Source of the DNA: Streptomyces triculaminicus
Lineage (GTDB): Bacteria > Actinomycetota > Actinomycetes > Streptomycetales > Streptomycetaceae
Assembly (NCBI RefSeq): GCF_017349075.1
Contig: NZ_JAFMOF010000002.1
Coordinates: 1,364,001 to 1,428,000 of the forward strand
DNA length: 64,000 nt
Reading direction: 5' to 3'
The position numbers and the translations under genes were made by a program. The notes under the pieces were generated by a model. It did no database searches. It saw only the letters and a program-made list of their open reading frames with translations, and was not told the DNA's origin. Shown piece by piece: positions 49,436 through 58,000 of the stretch; the stretch's first letter is position 1, and each line of letters starts with the position of its first letter.

Positions 49436-50332
49436 TCAGGGACGGCGGTGCACGCCGCCGGCCCGTGCCAGCAGCCCCTCGAGCCCGGCGGCGGAGCTCA
49501 GCCCCGTGGCCGCCGACTTCACGCGGTCGCTGAGCGCGTAGGGCACCAGGGAGTCGAGCCTTCCGCCCACCCGCGCGTCCGTCCCCAGCACATAACGGGC
49601 CCTGGGGCGCGGGGTGGCCAGGACGCGGTGGATGGCCCGGGCCACCCGCTCCGGCCCGGGATAGCGGGACGAGTCCCGCAGCGACCGGGAGGCCACCCGG
49701 TAGCAGTCGGCGTACCGGGAGGAGACCGAGGCGCGCCGCTCGAAGGCGTCCGCGGCGTTCTCCAGCATGGGGCTGGCGTGGAAGCCCGGTTCGACCAGCA
49801 CGACCCGTACGCCCCAAGGCGCAGCCTCCATGCGCAGGGCGTGGCTGAGCGCGCTCAGCCCGGCCTTGCTGGTGCTGTACCAGCCCGCGAACGGCATGAC
49901 CGCCCGGGCGGCGACCGAGGAGACGTTGACGATACGGCCGTCGCCGCGATGGCGCATGGCGGGCAGCACCAGCCGGGCGATACGGGCCGGCGCGTGGAGG
50001 TTGACCTCCATCAGCCGGCGCGCCTGGTCCTCGTCCACGTCCTCGATCGCCCCCGGCAGCGCCGTGCCCGCGTTGTTCACCACCGCCCATGGGCCTCCTC
50101 CGGTCAGCCCGGCGATCTCGGCGAAGACGTCGGCGCACCGCGCGCCGTCGGTGACGTCGAGGACCATGGTCCTCAGCCGCGTACCCTCCTCCTCCGCCCG
50201 GGCGCGCAGCTTGTCGGCCTTCTCCTCGCTGCGGACGGTCGCGAACACCTCGTACCCGGCGCCCGCCAACTGCAGGGCGGTAGCCTGTCCGATCCCACTG
50301 CTCGCCCCCGTCACCACGACACTGCGCGACAT
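49436..50332 (-). CDS. Short-chain dehydrogenase/reductase (classical SDR)
   Basis: A 298-aa oxidoreductase. TGASSGIG (TGxxxGxG) at the N-terminus, LDVTD, NNAG in VVNNAGTALPG, Ser in IVNVSSVAARAVMP, and catalytic YSTSK (Tyr-x3-Lys) are all present, so it should be active with NAD(P). The ATG at 50332 begins MSRSVVVTGASSG; the longer frame is rejected. The C-terminal 60 residues after the family core are helical. It is the last gene on the reverse strand after the P450, 143 bp downstream of it. Substrate unknown; a tailoring or ketone-reducing role with the P450 is possible. Confidence 0.9.
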   Translation of the reverse strand: MSRSVVVTGASSGIGQATALQLAGAGYEVFATVRSEEKADKLRARAEEEGTRLRTMVLDVTDGARCADVFAEIAGLTGGGPWAVVNNAGTALPGAIEDVDEDQARRLMEVNLHAPARIARLVLPAMRHRGDGRIVNVSSVAARAVMPFAGWYSTSKAGLSALSHALRMEAAPWGVRVVLVEPGFHASPMLENAADAFERRASVSSRYADCYRVASRSLRDSSRYPGPERVARAIHRVLATPRPRARYVLGTDARVGGRLDSLVPYALSDRVKSAATGLSSAAGLEGLLARAGGVHRRP

Positions 50333-50475
50333 CTCTGCTCTCCCGTCGGTGTTCCGGGCTCTCCCTGTGCTCTCACTGTGGGATACGGGCCGTCCGTGAG
50401 CGGGCGTCACCACACCGTCGGGACGTCATCGCGCGGAAAACCGTCCAAACGCACCAAGGCGGAGGGCGCCGGAGG

Positions 50476-51729
50476 TCAGTGCGTCGTTTCGGCCGCGAGC
50501 CGGACGGGCAGCGTGTCCGTGCTGTTGCCGACGAAGCTCGGGTGCGGGGGAAGTCCGTCGGCGGGCACGGCGAGGGCGAGGCCCGGATAGCGCTCGAACA
50601 AGGCCCTCAGCGCGATCGTCGCCTCCATCCGGGCGAGCGGGGCGCCGAGACAGTAGTGCGGGCCGTGTCCGAAGGAGAGGTGACGCGGCTCGGGGCGCCG
50701 GGTCACGTCGAAGCGCGCGGCGGACGGGCCGTACGCGCGCTCGTCCCGGCCGGCGGCGGTGTACGAGGCGAGGACGGCCGTGCCGCGCTCGATGAGCGTG
50801 CCGTCGACGGTCAGGTCCTTGGTGGGGTAACGGAAGGGGAAGAAGGCGACGGGGCTGTCGTAGCGGAGCGTCTCCTCCACGACGTCGTCCCAGCCGGCCC
50901 GCCCGGCCCGGACGAGCTCGAGCTGGTCCGGGTGGCCGCACAGGGCGCGTACGGCGTTCGTGATCAGGTTGAGCGTCGTCTCGTGGCCCGCCACGATCAA
51001 CAGCAGCAGGGTGCCGAGGAGTTCGCCCTCGCTGAGGCGGTCCCCGTCCTCCTCCTGGGCGGCGATCAACGCGCTGGTGAGGTCGTCGCCGGGCGCGGCA
51101 CGGCGCTGGGCGACGACGCGCTGGAGGACAGTGGCCATGTCGCGGTTGGCGTGCCGCGTCTCCTGCGGGGTGGCGCTGGTGCGCACGATCGTCTGCGAGA
51201 GGCGGTGCAGGTCGTCCCGCATGCCGGGTGCCACGCCGAGCAGTTCGCAGATGACGCCCATCGGCAGTGGGTAGGCGAAGTGCCGGCGCAGGTCGACCAC
51301 GCCCGTGGCGTCGGCCCGCTCGCCGAGCCGGTCCAGCAGCGCGGCGGTGAGCTCCTCGACGCGGGGGCGCAGCGCCTCGATCCTGCGCGCGGTGAACGCC
51401 CTGGTCACCAGGGTGCGCAGCCGGCGGTGGTCGTCGCCGTCGGCGGTCGTCATGCCCTCGACGGTGGCGAAGGTCGTCAGCGGCCATCCGTCCGGTATCG
51501 CGCCCTGGGCGAGCGCGGTGAAGTGGCGGGCGTTCTTGGCCACGTCGGGGTGGGCGAGGACTTCCTTCAGCTCCTGGTAGCGCGTGACGGCGACGGCCCC
51601 CACGCCACCGGGCAGCGCTACGGGAACGGCCGCGCCGGCGTCCCGTAATCGTCCGGCCTCCGCGTGCGCGCCGGCGCCGGTGGGGTCGAGGGGGTGCGGT
51701 GGACGCGGTGACGGTGTGCGGTCGCTCAT
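50476..51729 (-). CDS. Cytochrome P450
   Basis: A 417-aa bacterial class I P450. I-helix oxygen-activation motif LIVAGHETTLNLI, K-helix EETLR, PERF-like DPSAARFDVTRRPEPRHLSF and heme loop FGHGPHYCLGAPLAR with Cys360. Length fits the CYP105/107-type soluble enzymes. It is divergent from an MFS transporter and followed by an SDR, which together resemble a small detoxification or biosynthetic-tailoring set. No ferredoxin gene is adjacent. Substrate unknown. Confidence 0.94.
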   Translation of the reverse strand: MSDRTPSPRPPHPLDPTGAGAHAEAGRLRDAGAAVPVALPGGVGAVAVTRYQELKEVLAHPDVAKNARHFTALAQGAIPDGWPLTTFATVEGMTTADGDDHRRLRTLVTRAFTARRIEALRPRVEELTAALLDRLGERADATGVVDLRRHFAYPLPMGVICELLGVAPGMRDDLHRLSQTIVRTSATPQETRHANRDMATVLQRVVAQRRAAPGDDLTSALIAAQEEDGDRLSEGELLGTLLLLIVAGHETTLNLITNAVRALCGHPDQLELVRAGRAGWDDVVEETLRYDSPVAFFPFRYPTKDLTVDGTLIERGTAVLASYTAAGRDERAYGPSAARFDVTRRPEPRHLSFGHGPHYCLGAPLARMEATIALRALFERYPGLALAVPADGLPPHPSFVGNSTDTLPVRLAAETTH

Positions 51730-51824
51730 GACGACGCTCCTCGAGGGGCCGTGGTGGGAAGGGGCGCGCACGCCCACGCTGACTCGACCTGTCCTGTGCA
51801 TGCCGTACCGATGGTGGCACGGCC

Positions 51825-51842
51825 CCCGGGCATGCGCCCGGG
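51825..51842. promoter_or_regulatory. Dyad CCCGGGC-ATGC-GCCCGGG between P450 and MFS genes
   Basis: Perfect 7-bp arms in the 184-bp divergent region. Possible operator; highly GC-rich sequence makes chance occurrence plausible. Confidence 0.35.
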
Positions 51843-51913
51843 TCGGCCGGGAAGCCGTGGGGAACGCCGGCCGGGCCGCGGGGCTCGAGGCCGTCGGGAC
51901 AGGAGGGGCGCAC

Positions 51914-53377
51914 ATGACGACAGTCGGGGAACGTTCCGGCGCACAGGGCACGGTGACGACGACGGTTCCGGCGCGGCTGGACCGGTTGCCGTGGTCGCGG
52001 TGGCACTGGACCGTGGTGATCGGTCTCGGCACCGTGTGGATACTCGACGGTCTCGAGGTGACCGTCGTGGGGAACATCGCCGGGCGGCTGCCGGAGAAGG
52101 GCAGCGGGCTGGACATCACCGGCGCCGAGGTCACCGGCCTGGCCGCGGCCCTGTACGTGGCGGGTGCGTGTGCCGGCGCGCTGTTCTTCGGCCGGCTCAC
52201 CGACCGCTTCGGCCGCAAGAAGCTGTTCCTGCTCACTCTCGTGCTGTATCTCGGCGCGACCGCGCTGACCGGCCTGTCCTTCCACTCCTGGTGGTTCTTC
52301 ACCTTCCGCTTCCTGACCGGCTGCGGGATCGGCGGTGAGTACGCGGCCATCAACTCGGCCATCGACGAGCTGATCCCGGCCGCCTACCGGGGGCGGGTCG
52401 ACCTCATCATCAACGGCAGCTTCTGGATCGGCGCCATGGGGGGTTCGCTGCTGTCCGTCGCCATGCTCGACACCGGCCTGTTCCCGGCGAACCTCGGCTG
52501 GCGGCTGATCTTCGGCCTGGGCGTCGTCCTGGGCCTGGTGATCCTGCTCGTCCGCCGCCACGTCCCCGAATCGCCGCGCTGGCTGATCATCCACGGCCGC
52601 GGCGACGAGGCCGAGGAACTCGTCGACGCGATCGAGAAGAGGACCGCCGCCGAGACGGGCCGTCCGTGCGAGCCCGTCGACCGCAGCATCACCATCCGTC
52701 AGCGCGAGAGCATCGGCTTCCTCACCATCGCCCGGACCGTCTTCCGCGACTACCCCCGCAGGTCCGCGCTCGGGCTCGCCCTCTTCATCGGCCAGGCGTT
52801 CCTCTACAACGCGATCACCTTCGGGTTCGGCGCGATCCTCACCGGCTTCTTCTCCGTACCGTCCGGCCGCACCGGCTACTACTTCGCCGTCATCGCCTTC
52901 GGCAACTTCCTCGGACCCCTGCTCCTCGGACGCCTCTTCGACACCGTCGGCAGGCGGCCGATGATCACCGGCACGTATGTGCTGAGCGGGCTGCTGCTGT
53001 TCGCGACCGCCTGGCTGTTCGGGCGGGGAGTGCTGACGGCCGGCACGCTGACCGCCTGCTGGTGCGCGGTGCTGTTCTTCGCGTCGGCCGGGGCGAGCAG
53101 CGCCTACCTCACGGTCAGCGAGGTCTTCCCGATGGAGACCAGGGCGCTGGCCATCGCCTTCTTCTACGCCGTCGGCACCGCCGCGGGCGGCATCACCGGC
53201 CCGCTGCTCTTCTCCGGACTGACCAGTTCCGGGGTGGTGGGGGACACCGTGCTCGCCTTCCGGATCGGCGCGGCGCTCATGACGGCGGCGGGCGTCATGG
53301 CCGGCTTCCTCGCCCTGCCGGCCGAACGCCGCTCGCTCGAGGACATCGCCAAGCCGCTCACCGCCGCCGACGACTGA
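51914..53377 (+). CDS. MFS transporter (sugar/metabolite:H+ symporter type)
   Basis: A 487-aa transporter with 12 predicted helices. MFS signatures are clear: GRLTDRFGRKKLF after helix 2, GIGGEYAAINSAIDELIPA in helix 4-5, PESPRWLIIHGR after helix 6, GRLFDTVGRRPMIT after helix 8, and SEVFPMETRALAIAFFYAVG late. This is the pattern of the synaptic-vesicle-2/sugar-porter-like group. The ATG at 51914 has AGGAGGGG upstream. It is divergent from the P450 gene. Direction and substrate of transport are unknown. Confidence 0.93.
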   Translation: MTTVGERSGAQGTVTTTVPARLDRLPWSRWHWTVVIGLGTVWILDGLEVTVVGNIAGRLPEKGSGLDITGAEVTGLAAALYVAGACAGALFFGRLTDRFGRKKLFLLTLVLYLGATALTGLSFHSWWFFTFRFLTGCGIGGEYAAINSAIDELIPAAYRGRVDLIINGSFWIGAMGGSLLSVAMLDTGLFPANLGWRLIFGLGVVLGLVILLVRRHVPESPRWLIIHGRGDEAEELVDAIEKRTAAETGRPCEPVDRSITIRQRESIGFLTIARTVFRDYPRRSALGLALFIGQAFLYNAITFGFGAILTGFFSVPSGRTGYYFAVIAFGNFLGPLLLGRLFDTVGRRPMITGTYVLSGLLLFATAWLFGRGVLTAGTLTACWCAVLFFASAGASSAYLTVSEVFPMETRALAIAFFYAVGTAAGGITGPLLFSGLTSSGVVGDTVLAFRIGAALMTAAGVMAGFLALPAERRSLEDIAKPLTAADD

Positions 53378-53399
53378 GCCGCGAACGGGGCCCGGGCCG

Positions 53400-53429
53400 T
53401 GACCGGCCGCCGTCACCGGCGGCCGGTCA
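53400..53429. terminator. Hairpin between convergent MFS and cyclophilin genes
   Basis: Perfect 13-bp stem TGACCGGCCGCCG / CGGCGGCCGGTCA with a 4-nt loop, between stops at 53377 and 53439. Confidence 0.85.
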
Positions 53430-53438
53430 TCGGACGGG

Positions 53439-53933
53439 TCAGGCCTCGACGACGCCGGACTTGGCGATGACGATCTTGGCCTTGGTGGCGCCGGTGCGGG
53501 AGCCGAGGCCCTCGATCTTCTTGACGAGGTCCATGCCCTCGACGACCTCGCCGAAGACGACGTGCTTGCCGTCCAGCCAGTCGGTGACGATGGTGGTGAT
53601 GAAGAACTGCGAGCCGTTGGTGTTGGCGCCCGCGTTGGCCATGGAGAGCAGGCCGGGCTTGGTGTGCTTCAGCTTGAAGTTCTCGTCGGCGAACTTCTCG
53701 CCGTAGATGCTCTTGCCGCCGGTGCCGTCACCGCGGGTGAAGTCACCGCCCTGCAGCATGAAGTCGGGGATGACACGGTGGAAGCCGGAGCCCTCGTAGC
53801 CGAAGCCGTGCTGGCCGGTGGCGAGCTCGCGGAAGTTCTTGGCGGTCTTGGGGACCACGTCGTCGAACAGCTTGAAGACGATGCGGCCGGCCGGCTCGTC
53901 GTTGATGGTGATGTCGAAGAACACGTTGCTCAT
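53439..53933 (-). CDS. ppiA: Cyclophilin-type peptidyl-prolyl cis-trans isomerase
   Basis: A 164-aa cytosolic cyclophilin. Active-site residues are in place: the Arg-Phe-His cluster in [20 protein letters not shown], the Gln/Met of [15 protein letters not shown], and the Trp/His of [18 protein letters not shown]. Length matches single-domain bacterial cyclophilins, without signal peptide. It speeds proline isomerisation during folding. It is probably a core chromosomal gene, and its codon use is strongly optimised (GTC, AAG, GAC, CTG). Divergent from the SDR-DUF2867 gene. Confidence 0.96.
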   Translation of the reverse strand: MSNVFFDITINDEPAGRIVFKLFDDVVPKTAKNFRELATGQHGFGYEGSGFHRVIPDFMLQGGDFTRGDGTGGKSIYGEKFADENFKLKHTKPGLLSMANAGANTNGSQFFITTIVTDWLDGKHVVFGEVVEGMDLVKKIEGLGSRTGATKAKIVIAKSGVVEA

Positions 53934-54067
53934 GAGGATAAGTTGACATGCCCTGCCCCTTTGGACGCAAACCAGCTCCGTGTTCCTGGATTTTTCACCG
54001 CATGTGCCAATATTGATCCATTTAGTCGTGAATGCGGCGCACGGCAGTGACGGAGAAGAGGCGGCAC

Positions 54068-55576
54068 ATGCGAAGCGAGGACGACGGCACCCCCAGCGGA
54101 ACGCTCTGCCTGGTCACCGGCGCGAGCGGATACATCGGGGGCCGCCTGGTGCCGGAGCTCCTGGACGCCGGACACCGCGTCCGCTGCCTGGCGCGGTCCC
54201 CCGAGAAGCTGCGCGACCACCCGTGGGCCGACCGCGTCGAGGTGGTGCGGGGGGACGTGACGGACGCGCAGTCGCTGGGCGAGGCGCTGCGGGGCGTCGA
54301 CGTGGCGTACTACCTCGTCCACGCGCTCGGCACCGGCGCGTCGTTCGAGGACACCGACCGGCGGGCCGCCCGGCTCTTCGGCGAGCAGGCCCGCGCCGCG
54401 GCCGTCGGCCGCCTCGTCTACCTCGGCGGCCTCACCCCGGCCGGCGTCGACGAGCGCCGCCTGTCGCCCCACCTGCGCTCACGCACCGAGGTCGGCCGGA
54501 TCCTGCTCGGCTCGGGAGTGCCCACCGCCGTCCTGCGCGCCGCCGTCATCATCGGTTCCGGCTCCGCCTCCTACGAGATCCTGCGCTACCTCACCGAACG
54601 CCTGCCGCTCATGGTCACCCCCAGCTGGGTGGGCACCCGCATCCAGCCGGTCGCCGTGCGGGACGCCCTGCGCTACCTCGTCGGCAGCGCCCAGCTGCCG
54701 CCCGACGTCAACCGCGCCTTCGACATCGGCGGCCCCGACGTCCTCACCTACCGCGACATGATGCAGGCCTACGCCGCCGTCGCCGGCCTGCCGCGTCGGC
54801 TCATCCTGCCCGTCCCCGTGCTGACGCCGGGCCTGTCCGGCCTCTGGATCGGCCTGGTCACCCCCGTTCCCGGCGGCATCGCCCGCCCCCTCGCCGAATC
54901 GCTGCGTCACGAAGTGGTCTGCCGCGAACACGACATCGCGCGGTACGTTCCCGACCCGCCGGCCGGCCTCATCGGCGTCGAGGAGGCCCTCCGGCTCGCC
55001 CAGCAGCGCGTGAGGGACGCCCAGGTGGCCACGCGCTGGTCGTCCGCCGCCGTGCCGGGCGCGCCCAGCGACTCGCTGCCCACCGACCCCGACTGGGCCG
55101 GGGGCAGCCTCTACACCGACTGCCGGGAGGCGGCGGTGGACGCCCCGCCCGAGCGGCTGTGGCGGGTGATCGAAGGAATCGGCGGCGAGCACGGCTGGTA
55201 CTCCTTCCCCCTCGCCTGGGCGGCCCGCGGCTGGCTGGACCGCCTGGCCGGGGGCGTCGGCCTGCGCCGCGGCCGTCGTGACGCGCACCGGCTGAGGGTG
55301 GGGGACTCGCTGGACTTCTGGCGGGTGGAGGAGATCGAACCGGGCCGGCTGCTGCGGCTGCGCGCCGAGATGCGGCTGCCGGGCCTGGCCTGGCTGGAGA
55401 TGTCCGTCGACCGCGACCCCGACGGCCGTACCCGCTACCGGCAGCGCGCCCTCTTCCATCCCCGCGGCCTGCTCGGTCACGCCTACTGGTGGAGCGTCTC
55501 GCCCTTCCACGCCGTGGTCTTCGGCGGCATGGCGAAGAACATCACCCAGGCCGCCACGGCGGCCCGGTCGGCCTGA
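54068..55576 (+). CDS. Two-domain protein: NmrA-like SDR + DUF2867
   Basis: A 502-aa protein (an ATG at 54032 is an alternative start; 54068 has GAAGAGGC before it). Residues about 10-330 are an atypical [52 protein letters not shown] and [17 protein letters not shown]. Residues about 345-500 are DUF2867, a START-like ligand-binding fold ([60 protein letters not shown]). The same fusion is widespread in bacteria without an assigned reaction. It may bind a lipid or quinone-like ligand. Converges on the trypsin-endonuclease gene. Confidence 0.9.
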   Translation: MRSEDDGTPSGTLCLVTGASGYIGGRLVPELLDAGHRVRCLARSPEKLRDHPWADRVEVVRGDVTDAQSLGEALRGVDVAYYLVHALGTGASFEDTDRRAARLFGEQARAAAVGRLVYLGGLTPAGVDERRLSPHLRSRTEVGRILLGSGVPTAVLRAAVIIGSGSASYEILRYLTERLPLMVTPSWVGTRIQPVAVRDALRYLVGSAQLPPDVNRAFDIGGPDVLTYRDMMQAYAAVAGLPRRLILPVPVLTPGLSGLWIGLVTPVPGGIARPLAESLRHEVVCREHDIARYVPDPPAGLIGVEEALRLAQQRVRDAQVATRWSSAAVPGAPSDSLPTDPDWAGGSLYTDCREAAVDAPPERLWRVIEGIGGEHGWYSFPLAWAARGWLDRLAGGVGLRRGRRDAHRLRVGDSLDFWRVEEIEPGRLLRLRAEMRLPGLAWLEMSVDRDPDGRTRYRQRALFHPRGLLGHAYWWSVSPFHAVVFGGMAKNITQAATAARSA

Positions 55577-55628
55577 CCACGGACGGCTCCGGCCGACTGC
55601 GGACGCCCTCCTCGGCTGACCCGCGCCG

Positions 55629-55654
55629 CCCCCGCCCCCGGCCTCGGGCGGGGG
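55629..55654. terminator. GC hairpin between convergent genes
   Basis: CCCCCGCCC / GGGCGGGGG with an 8-nt loop, just before the reverse-strand stop at 55661. Confidence 0.7.
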
Positions 55655-55660
55655 GACCGC

Positions 55661-57862
55661 TCAGGCCGCCGGCCAGGCGTGTTCGAAGTCCAGGTCGCGC
55701 GCCCATTCGGGGTGGTCGACGAGGGGGTTGCGGTCGCCCTGGATCTCGGCGATGGCGGCGTTGCGGTGGTGTTCGTACTCGCCGACGGCTTCCGACTCGT
55801 GCCAGGTCAGCAGCATCTCCAGCCGCTCGCGCCGCAGCTCGCCCGGGGCGTCCCCGATGAGGCCGGGATAGCGCAGGAGGAAGTAGAAGGTCGCCCTGGC
55901 CACGGGCCCCTTGCCGGCCGAGGGCTCGAACCCCTGGCTCTCGCGGCGGCCGCAGGAGGTCCGGATGGCCTCCTGGAGATCGGCGAAGTCGAAGTAGGGG
56001 AAGTTGCCGCGGAAGCTGTTGCAGGTCGTGCCGCAGGCGAACAGATGGTGGAGGTCCCCGCGCATGGGCTCACGCTTGGCGAACCACGACTGCGGCACGA
56101 CGTGCTCGCAGTTGAAGAGCACGGCGTCCTCCAGGGCGTCCATCTCGGCGGCGACCGCGTCCGGCCCGAGCGCGGCCTCACGCACGAGAAGCTCCCGCCA
56201 GCGCTCGAAGCGGGCGGCCTCGGCCTCGGCGTCGGCCCGGATGAACTCCTCCGGACTGAAGCTCTCGCCGGAGTAGATGCCGCGCAGCTCGAGGTCGGGG
56301 TGCAGGTCCACCCACGGGTACAGCAGCATGATCGGCTTGTAGGCGGGGCGCCGCTCGTGGGTCCGTTCCAGGAGGTCGGTCAGCGCTTGCCGCAGCGGGG
56401 CGCCGGTGACGCCCGGGAGGGAGGCGTAGTACTCCTGCCGCGCGGCCTGGTCGGCCTCGGCCTCGTAGTAGGGGCGGTCGCGGCCGGCCTCGAGGTTGAC
56501 CAGGGCGGCCTGGAGTTCCCTTTCGGGGTACGGAACGCGGCCGTCCGTCGGCGGTCCGTACGCCGGCCCGCCGTACGCCGGCGGGAGGGGTGGCGACGGC
56601 GCACCGCGATCGCCGTCGGGCGCCGGACCGGCCCACGACGGAGGGCCGGCGCCCGCGATGCCGACCGCGATCCGCAGGGGCACCGTCAGGTGGACGACGT
56701 CGCCGGATTCGCTCCGGCCGGATATCTCCGGTGCCGGTGCCGGTGCCGGTGCCGGTCCCGCACCGGCCGGCGACGGCGGACCTACGGGCCCGGGGAGGCC
56801 GGTGGGCGTCTCGAGCAGCTGCGCGCGCAGTTCCGGGGCCGAGCCCGACACGGCGGCCTCGCGCACGGCCCGCAGGATCCGGCTGATCCGTACGCCCTCG
56901 TTGGCCTTCCAGGCCAGCCGCTCCTCGCCCTGCTCCGGGGTCCACACGCTGCCGTCCACCGCGAGGTAGCGCCCGTCGGCGCCCTTCGCGGGCACGCCGG
57001 CGTGATGCAGGGCGACGACCTCCCACTGGTCGTTGAAGACCGGCGCTCCCGAGGACCCCTGCCTGGTGTCGGCTCCGTACTGGACGAAGTCGTCGAGCAG
57101 GTCGACCACCTCGTTCTCGCGCAGCGCGAGTTGTTTCGGCTCCCCTCCCGGGTGCTGGACGATGTTCACCAGTTCTCCGAGGATCACCTTGCCCTGGGCC
57201 TCGCTCAGCCCGAGCCGGCCGAAGGCGCCGAGCGGTTCACCGTGGCGGCTCCGGGCGGCCACGGCGACCAGCGTGAAGTCCAGATGGCGGTCGGTGACGA
57301 AGAACCGGGCGGGCTCGAGACCGAACTCCACCGGCTCCAGCGGCCGCCCGTCGGGCCCGGCCTGGTAGTTGAAACGGACGAGGCCGCGCTCGGCCTGCTC
57401 GGGATCGCGGAGCACATGGTTGTTGGTCAGCAGCAACGACTCGGACACCAGGAAGCCCGTGCCGTAGTGCGCCCCACGGCCCCCGACGAACACCCGCCCG
57501 ACGGATCGCGCGGCCAGGGAGCCGGCCTCGAGGAAGCCGACGTCGACCAGGTCGTTGCGCCCCATCAGGCGCTCGAGCGCGAGCACGTCCGCGCCGAAGC
57601 TGTCCGGCGCCAGGCCCGCCAGGCTCCGTCCCGTGGTGGCCTCGCGCGGCGTCCGCTCCAGCGCGGTGGCCAGCGGCCAGCTCGCCCCCAGGCGCGCCAG
57701 CCGTTTGGTCACCCGGTCGGGTGCGTCCGCATGCAGCACTCCGCGGTCGTCGAGTGCCTTCCGGATGGCCTGGCGCTCACGCGTCCGTGCCTCGTAGCGC
57801 TCGGTCGCCCGCTCCGTCTGCCGCAGGAACTCCGTCCGGGGGAGGTACTCGATCGTCGCCAT
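55661..57862 (-). CDS. Trypsin-like protease fused to an endonuclease I domain
   Basis: A 733-aa protein from the ATG at 57862. Residues 1-110 are charged and helical with an NHB-like region. Residues about 115-340 are a trypsin fold: His149 (LLTNNHVLRD), Asp195 (RHLDFTLVAV) and Ser271 (DTRQGSSGAPVF), all present. A Pro/Gly/Ala linker (about 365-450) follows. Residues about 460-733 are an endonuclease I/His-Me finger domain: NCEHVVPQSWF (catalytic His587), GDLHHLFACGTTCNSFRGNF and the final NPLVDHPEWARDLDFEH. There is no signal peptide, so both domains act in the cytoplasm, which is odd for either alone. A protease-switched DNase effector is a reasonable hypothesis. Confidence 0.88.
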   Translation of the reverse strand: MATIEYLPRTEFLRQTERATERYEARTRERQAIRKALDDRGVLHADAPDRVTKRLARLGASWPLATALERTPREATTGRSLAGLAPDSFGADVLALERLMGRNDLVDVGFLEAGSLAARSVGRVFVGGRGAHYGTGFLVSESLLLTNNHVLRDPEQAERGLVRFNYQAGPDGRPLEPVEFGLEPARFFVTDRHLDFTLVAVAARSRHGEPLGAFGRLGLSEAQGKVILGELVNIVQHPGGEPKQLALRENEVVDLLDDFVQYGADTRQGSSGAPVFNDQWEVVALHHAGVPAKGADGRYLAVDGSVWTPEQGEERLAWKANEGVRISRILRAVREAAVSGSAPELRAQLLETPTGLPGPVGPPSPAGAGPAPAPAPAPEISGRSESGDVVHLTVPLRIAVGIAGAGPPSWAGPAPDGDRGAPSPPLPPAYGGPAYGPPTDGRVPYPERELQAALVNLEAGRDRPYYEAEADQAARQEYYASLPGVTGAPLRQALTDLLERTHERRPAYKPIMLLYPWVDLHPDLELRGIYSGESFSPEEFIRADAEAEAARFERWRELLVREAALGPDAVAAEMDALEDAVLFNCEHVVPQSWFAKREPMRGDLHHLFACGTTCNSFRGNFPYFDFADLQEAIRTSCGRRESQGFEPSAGKGPVARATFYFLLRYPGLIGDAPGELRRERLEMLLTWHESEAVGEYEHHRNAAIAEIQGDRNPLVDHPEWARDLDFEHAWPAA

Positions 57863-58000
57863 GCGCTGTCTCCTCGCTCGGCAGAGACAGAACCGCTCAT
57901 TACCTCCCAGTCTGGGCACGCGCCGGCCGGATCCTCCTCTTGGGCGTCACCCACATGGCCCAATCCGGGCCCGGGTCGGCGCCCGGCCTTCGTAGCGTCG

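Noticed and set aside
50426..53416. A 996-residue reverse-strand protein
   Set aside because: It lies antisense to the MFS gene and out of frame with the P450; a by-product of high GC content.
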